This document shows, in pieces, positions 60,659 to 64,000 of a stretch of DNA of 64,000 nt. Below the pieces are notes generated by a model. It worked only from the letters and a program-made list of their open reading frames with translations. It was not told the origin of the DNA and did no database searches. Every line of letters starts with the position of its first letter. The first letter of the stretch is position 1. The position numbers and the translations under genes are program-made. The stretch covers positions 1,235,565 through 1,299,564 of the forward strand of contig LNGK01000006.1 in assembly GCA_001510575.1 (NCBI GenBank), in the 5' to 3' direction. This stretch comes from Knoxdaviesia capensis. Lineage: Eukaryota; Ascomycota; Sordariomycetes; Microascales; Gondwanamycetaceae.

Positions 60659-61338
60659 CGCCAGGACGGCTGCGATCGCCGTCGCCGGCCTCCGGACTGG
60701 ACTCGGCGCTCAATCCATGTTTCGGGGCCGATGCGGACGGCGGGGTCGACATGGCGGCTAGGAAAAAGGGAGTGACTCCAAGTACTGAGAGGGGGGGCAC
60801 ACAACAATGACGGAAAACAGGTCGAGAGATATGGAAAACGGAGAAAGCCTTGCCGCGTCTTCTGTAACCGCGCGATAGCAGCGCTTAAGTGGGGCAAAAA
60901 AGGCGAAAGTGTCGGCATGTGTGGGTTAAACCCTATGGCCAGTGACTCACGCCGAATAGGTTTAGCTCGAAACAGGAAGGAGCGACGGAAAATGGTCGAG
61001 TTAGGGTTCTAATCTTATCGGTGGCCACGAGAGTTTGGCAAAACTGTTTGGTGTTAGGGTTACTAGCTCCTTCACGGCACCACTTTTTTGGTCTTGATAT
61101 TTCAACTTCAATCAACTTCAACTCCTCCATCCTTCATCTCCGAAATTCTCAGAAACGGTATTCTTCCTTTTCAATCGCTGTGCTCTGGTACTGAGAATCA
61201 TGGATTATAATCTGAGCTGCATCTATATCCTGAAATTCCGTCCTTCTTCCCTCTTCTAGTGTATTCCGCTTTTGAAGTCACATTATACCCCCCCTCATTA
61301 AATCTTTTTTTTTATATCCTTCTCCCGCCTTCGTGAAA
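60659..61338. promoter_or_regulatory. Divergent promoter with four telomere-like units
   Basis: The 680 bp between HNT3 (minus) and the helicase (plus) contain GGGTTAAACCCTA (60922-60934, of which GGGTTAAACCC is a perfect palindrome), GTTAGGGTT (61000-61008) and GTTAGGGTTA (61052-61061). A CT-rich leader precedes the helicase ATG. Confidence 0.5.
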
Positions 61339-64000
61339 ATGCCCCCAAAGAAAGGCAAAGAAAAGGCGGTAAACCCATCGCCCGCCGGCGCGTCAGGAGC
61401 CGCAAAATCCGGAAAGGGCAAGTCTACCAAAGACACGCTCGCCGAGGCTGCGGCCGCCCTCAACCCGGAACCCACCAAGCCCACCGTCAAGCAGATCATT
61501 GGCGGAACCTCATGGACGGGAAAGCTGCCGGTCAACCTGTTCAACGAACTGTGCCAGAAGAGCAAGTGGGAGCGGCCGATATACGACACGCGGAAGACGC
61601 CGGAGGGATACTCGTGCTTTGTCACGCTCAGCGCGAAGGACCCGAAGACGCAGGAGATCACGAAGCTGGAGCCGTTCAAGATACCCCCGACGCACAAGCA
61701 TCTCGTGATCCGGGACACCACCCTCGAGGCTAAGCATGCGGCCGCGACGTACGCCCTGTTCCGTGTGTGCAGCATGCAGAACCGCCACAGTGTCCTACCG
61801 CCGGACTACCGGGCGTTGTGGAAGGATTTCCAGGAGCTGAAAGCGCGCGATGTGGCGGAGGGCAAGGCGTGGATGTACGAGCCGGATCCGTTCAAAGCAA
61901 TCCGGGATCGCGAGGATGCCAAGGCTGCGGCTGAGAAAAAGCGGAAGGCTGACCAGGCGGCGGCTCAGGCGGCGGCTCAGGTCAGAGCCAAGCAGGAGGC
62001 CGAGGAGAAGACTGCTGCGGCGGGGGCGGCTGCGCTTGCGAAACTGCGTATAGAGGTGCGGCCGGATACTTCTGGGCCCAGCGGTACCAAGAGCGGCGGA
62101 GATTCTAAGGAGTCCGGGCCCTCGACAGCTGCAGAGAAGGCGAAGAGCAAGGCTATCTCGGATGCGGCGCGAGACTGGGCTCACGCGTCCCGCATTGAGA
62201 TGGGCAAACGCACACGCAAGATGGTGGAAGCTGTGTTACGGCAAGGCGGCGAATGGAATGTCAACGGAGTGTCTATGCCGGCTACAATGCAGGCCAAGGT
62301 GGCCACGGAGCTTGAAGGCATGGGATTCCGTCGGAGCCACGCTGAAGAAGCTGCTGCTGCCTGCAAGGATGGAGAGGAGACACTCGAGTGGCTCCTGATC
62401 CACGTTCCCGAAGACGACTTGCCCCCGTGGGCACTGCCTGGCGGATATACGGCCGGTGTTACCGTCGGAGAGACCGATCTGAGACGAGAGGCTATCATTC
62501 GTCGTCTTTCGGAGTCTGGGTACGCGGTCGACCTATGTCGAGAGACGCTCGATGCATGCAAGGGCGATGAAGCGGCCGCTACGGAGAAGCTGCAGCATAT
62601 GCTCATGGGTCGGTCGTGTGCCGACGAAACTGTGCCCCTTGAAGGGGCCGGTGAGGACCAGTGGGCCGAAGAGACGTTGACACTCGAGTCTGTGTTTGCT
62701 GAAGCCTTTGAACGGCCATCTGCACAGGTTGTCCGTGTCAGGCTGCAGAATGTCAAGAGCGGAACCAATGTGGCAAAGCAGAACCGAAAAGGCATTGAAT
62801 GCTGGTTGCAGATGCGCCGGCCGGCAACCTATCCGCAGCAAATCATTGTCGGCATTATATCTCCCGAACTACCATCATATATCCGCCTAGGAATTGTCCG
62901 CAAAACTGTTGAGTGGATGGCCGAGTCGCTGCGTGGAGAGCCCATGAAGCTGTACTTTATTGCCGACTGGGTGCAGCAGAATATCAACAACATGATCGAC
63001 CACCCTGCGCGGCTTTCGGACATTGCAGCTGCGGCGTCATCGGCATCAGAGTCTCAGGAGAGCGAGGAGGCCAAGCGGCGGCAGTTGGAGCGGCGGCGCG
63101 AGATGATGGAACGGCGGAGACGGCGTGGTCTGCATGGAGCTGGTGGTGGAATCGACTGGACTCCGAACATGACGGTGCGGGACACGTGGAAACGACGACA
63201 AGAGAATGCAGACATGAAGGCGAGTGTGGCCCAGAGACAGAAGTTGCCGGCGTGGAGTGTGCAGGAAGCGGTGGTGAGCACGGTGGCGGCGAACGACGTG
63301 ACGATCATCAGCGGAGAGACCGGATCCGGAAAGTCAACGCAGGCGGTGCAGTTCGTGCTGGACGAGCTGTATTCCCGCGGCCTTGGAGGTGTGGCCAACA
63401 TTCTGGTGACGCAGCCGCGGCGTATCTCTGCGCTCGGTCTGGCTGACCGTGTTGCTGACGAGCGGTGCGTCAAGGTCGGCGACGAGGTGGGATACATCAT
63501 CCGTGGCGAATCCCGCAGCGGCGCCAACACGCGTATCACGTTCATGACCACCGGTGTATTGCTCCGCCGGCTGCAGAGCGCTGGAGCGGCGACGTCTGGC
63601 GGTGTCAGCGCCGCCAACGCGGCAACCCAGGCCAACATGGACGATGTTGCCGCAGCCCTTGCAGACGTCAGCCACATTGTCGTCGACGAGGTACACGAGC
63701 GCAGTCTCGACACGGACTTCCTGCTGACGCTGATCCGCGAAGTGATGATCGTCACGCGAAGGAAGCAGCAGCAGCAGCAACAGCAACAGCGCGGCCCGCG
63801 CAAACCCAAGGACGTGCCGGTGTCGGCGGGTGTCAAGCTGATCCTGATGAGTGCCACGCTGGATGCGTCGACGCTGCAGGGCTACTTTGCCGACGAGGGG
63901 CTGAGTGTGGGTAGTGTGGAGATCTCGGGCCGCACTTTTCCCGTCACCGACATGTACCTGGACGACGTCATCCGGCTGACAGGCTTTGGCGGCCCCGGCG
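61339..64000 (+). CDS. DExH-box RNA helicase of the DHX57/YLR419W type, 3' end missing
   Basis: The frame is open without introns from the ATG at 61339 to the window edge (887 codons so far); the rest lies outside. Layout: a basic Lys/Ala/Gly head; PVNLFNELCQKSKWERP to AATYALFRVC (residues about 64-145), resembling the dsRBD-like part of DHX29/DHX57; a charged Ala-rich coiled coil; two UBA-like three-helix segments (about 318-358 and 383-424); an RWD domain (about 445-560, YPQQIIVGIISPELPSYI); then the helicase core with motif I GETGSGKST (659-667), Ia TQPRRISA, Ib MTTGVLLRRL, motif II DEVHERS (783-789) and motif III SAT (838-840). Between II and III sits a run of nine Gln (CAG/CAA). UBA plus RWD plus DEVH defines the DHX57/YLR419W branch, RNA-dependent ATPases with translation or ribosome-linked roles. 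Motifs IV-VI, HA2 and OB are beyond the edge. Confidence 0.93.
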   Translation, partial: MPPKKGKEKAVNPSPAGASGAAKSGKGKSTKDTLAEAAAALNPEPTKPTVKQIIGGTSWTGKLPVNLFNELCQKSKWERPIYDTRKTPEGYSCFVTLSAKDPKTQEITKLEPFKIPPTHKHLVIRDTTLEAKHAAATYALFRVCSMQNRHSVLPPDYRALWKDFQELKARDVAEGKAWMYEPDPFKAIRDREDAKAAAEKKRKADQAAAQAAAQVRAKQEAEEKTAAAGAAALAKLRIEVRPDTSGPSGTKSGGDSKESGPSTAAEKAKSKAISDAARDWAHASRIEMGKRTRKMVEAVLRQGGEWNVNGVSMPATMQAKVATELEGMGFRRSHAEEAAAACKDGEETLEWLLIHVPEDDLPPWALPGGYTAGVTVGETDLRREAIIRRLSESGYAVDLCRETLDACKGDEAAATEKLQHMLMGRSCADETVPLEGAGEDQWAEETLTLESVFAEAFERPSAQVVRVRLQNVKSGTNVAKQNRKGIECWLQMRRPATYPQQIIVGIISPELPSYIRLGIVRKTVEWMAESLRGEPMKLYFIADWVQQNINNMIDHPARLSDIAAAASSASESQESEEAKRRQLERRREMMERRRRRGLHGAGGGIDWTPNMTVRDTWKRRQENADMKASVAQRQKLPAWSVQEAVVSTVAANDVTIISGETGSGKSTQAVQFVLDELYSRGLGGVANILVTQPRRISALGLADRVADERCVKVGDEVGYIIRGESRSGANTRITFMTTGVLLRRLQSAGAATSGGVSAANAATQANMDDVAAALADVSHIVVDEVHERSLDTDFLLTLIREVMIVTRRKQQQQQQQQRGPRKPKDVPVSAGVKLILMSATLDASTLQGYFADEGLSVGSVEISGRTFPVTDMYLDDVIRLTGFGGPG
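63762..63792 (+). repeat. CAG/CAA (poly-Gln) tract inside the helicase
   Basis: Nine consecutive Gln codons, mostly CAG with some CAA, between helicase motifs II and III. It probably forms a disordered loop on the surface of RecA domain 1. Confidence 0.85.

Overview
The window is nuclear DNA from a filamentous ascomycete (Pezizomycotina, probably a Sordariomycete). The evidence is short introns of about 66-190 bp with GTRNGT-type donors, CTRAC-like branch sites and pyrimidine-CAG/TAG acceptors, long CT-rich leaders, GC-rich third codon positions, AT-rich relics that look RIP-mutated, and a fungal NACHT-WD40 relic. The species cannot be told from the sequence. One assembly gap (35 N) lies at 54014-54048.

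The window has two very different halves. Positions 1 to about 29500 hold no gene I can support: no conserved reading frame, no convincing exon chain and no RNA gene. This stretch is of moderate base composition, not AT-rich. It is full of microsatellites, homopolymer runs and a recurring 7-mer, TACAGTA/TACTGTA (27 copies counted by eye, against one found in the remaining 34 kb). It lies directly upstream of a Gln/Ser-rich protein gene (29526-30857).

From 33.5 kb on the gene density is normal. In order: a 2OG-Fe(II) oxygenase-like gene with an apparent one-base frameshift (33550-35439); a small acidic protein (35985-36642); LAS1, the ITS2 pre-rRNA endonuclease (37156-38358); a nine-exon glyoxalase II with a probable mitochondrial leader (38774-40306); an AT-rich relic zone; a broken NACHT-WD40 NLR on the minus strand (43571-46146); an EF-hand-like protein whose first coding exon is only the ATG (46504-47346); a class II (4EHP-like) eIF4E on minus (48115-49162); an NcKin3-type short kinesin-3 on minus (51373-53484); an AT-hook protein with a long pyrimidine-rich leader (57903-58635); aprataxin/HNT3 on minus (59609-60658); and, divergent from it, a DExH RNA helicase of the DHX57/YLR419W type that runs off the right edge (61339-64000).

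Most of these are housekeeping genes of ribosome biogenesis, translation, DNA end repair, organelle transport and methylglyoxal detoxification. They do not form a biosynthetic cluster. A shared feature is a telomere-like TTAGGG/AACCCTA element in the upstream regions of LAS1, glyoxalase II, the EF-hand gene, the kinesin and the HNT3/helicase divergent promoter. The points most worth following up are the 29-kb gene desert with its palindromic 7-mer, the teloboxes, the ATG-only exon, the oxygenase frameshift, and the NLR whose domains are still readable piecewise.
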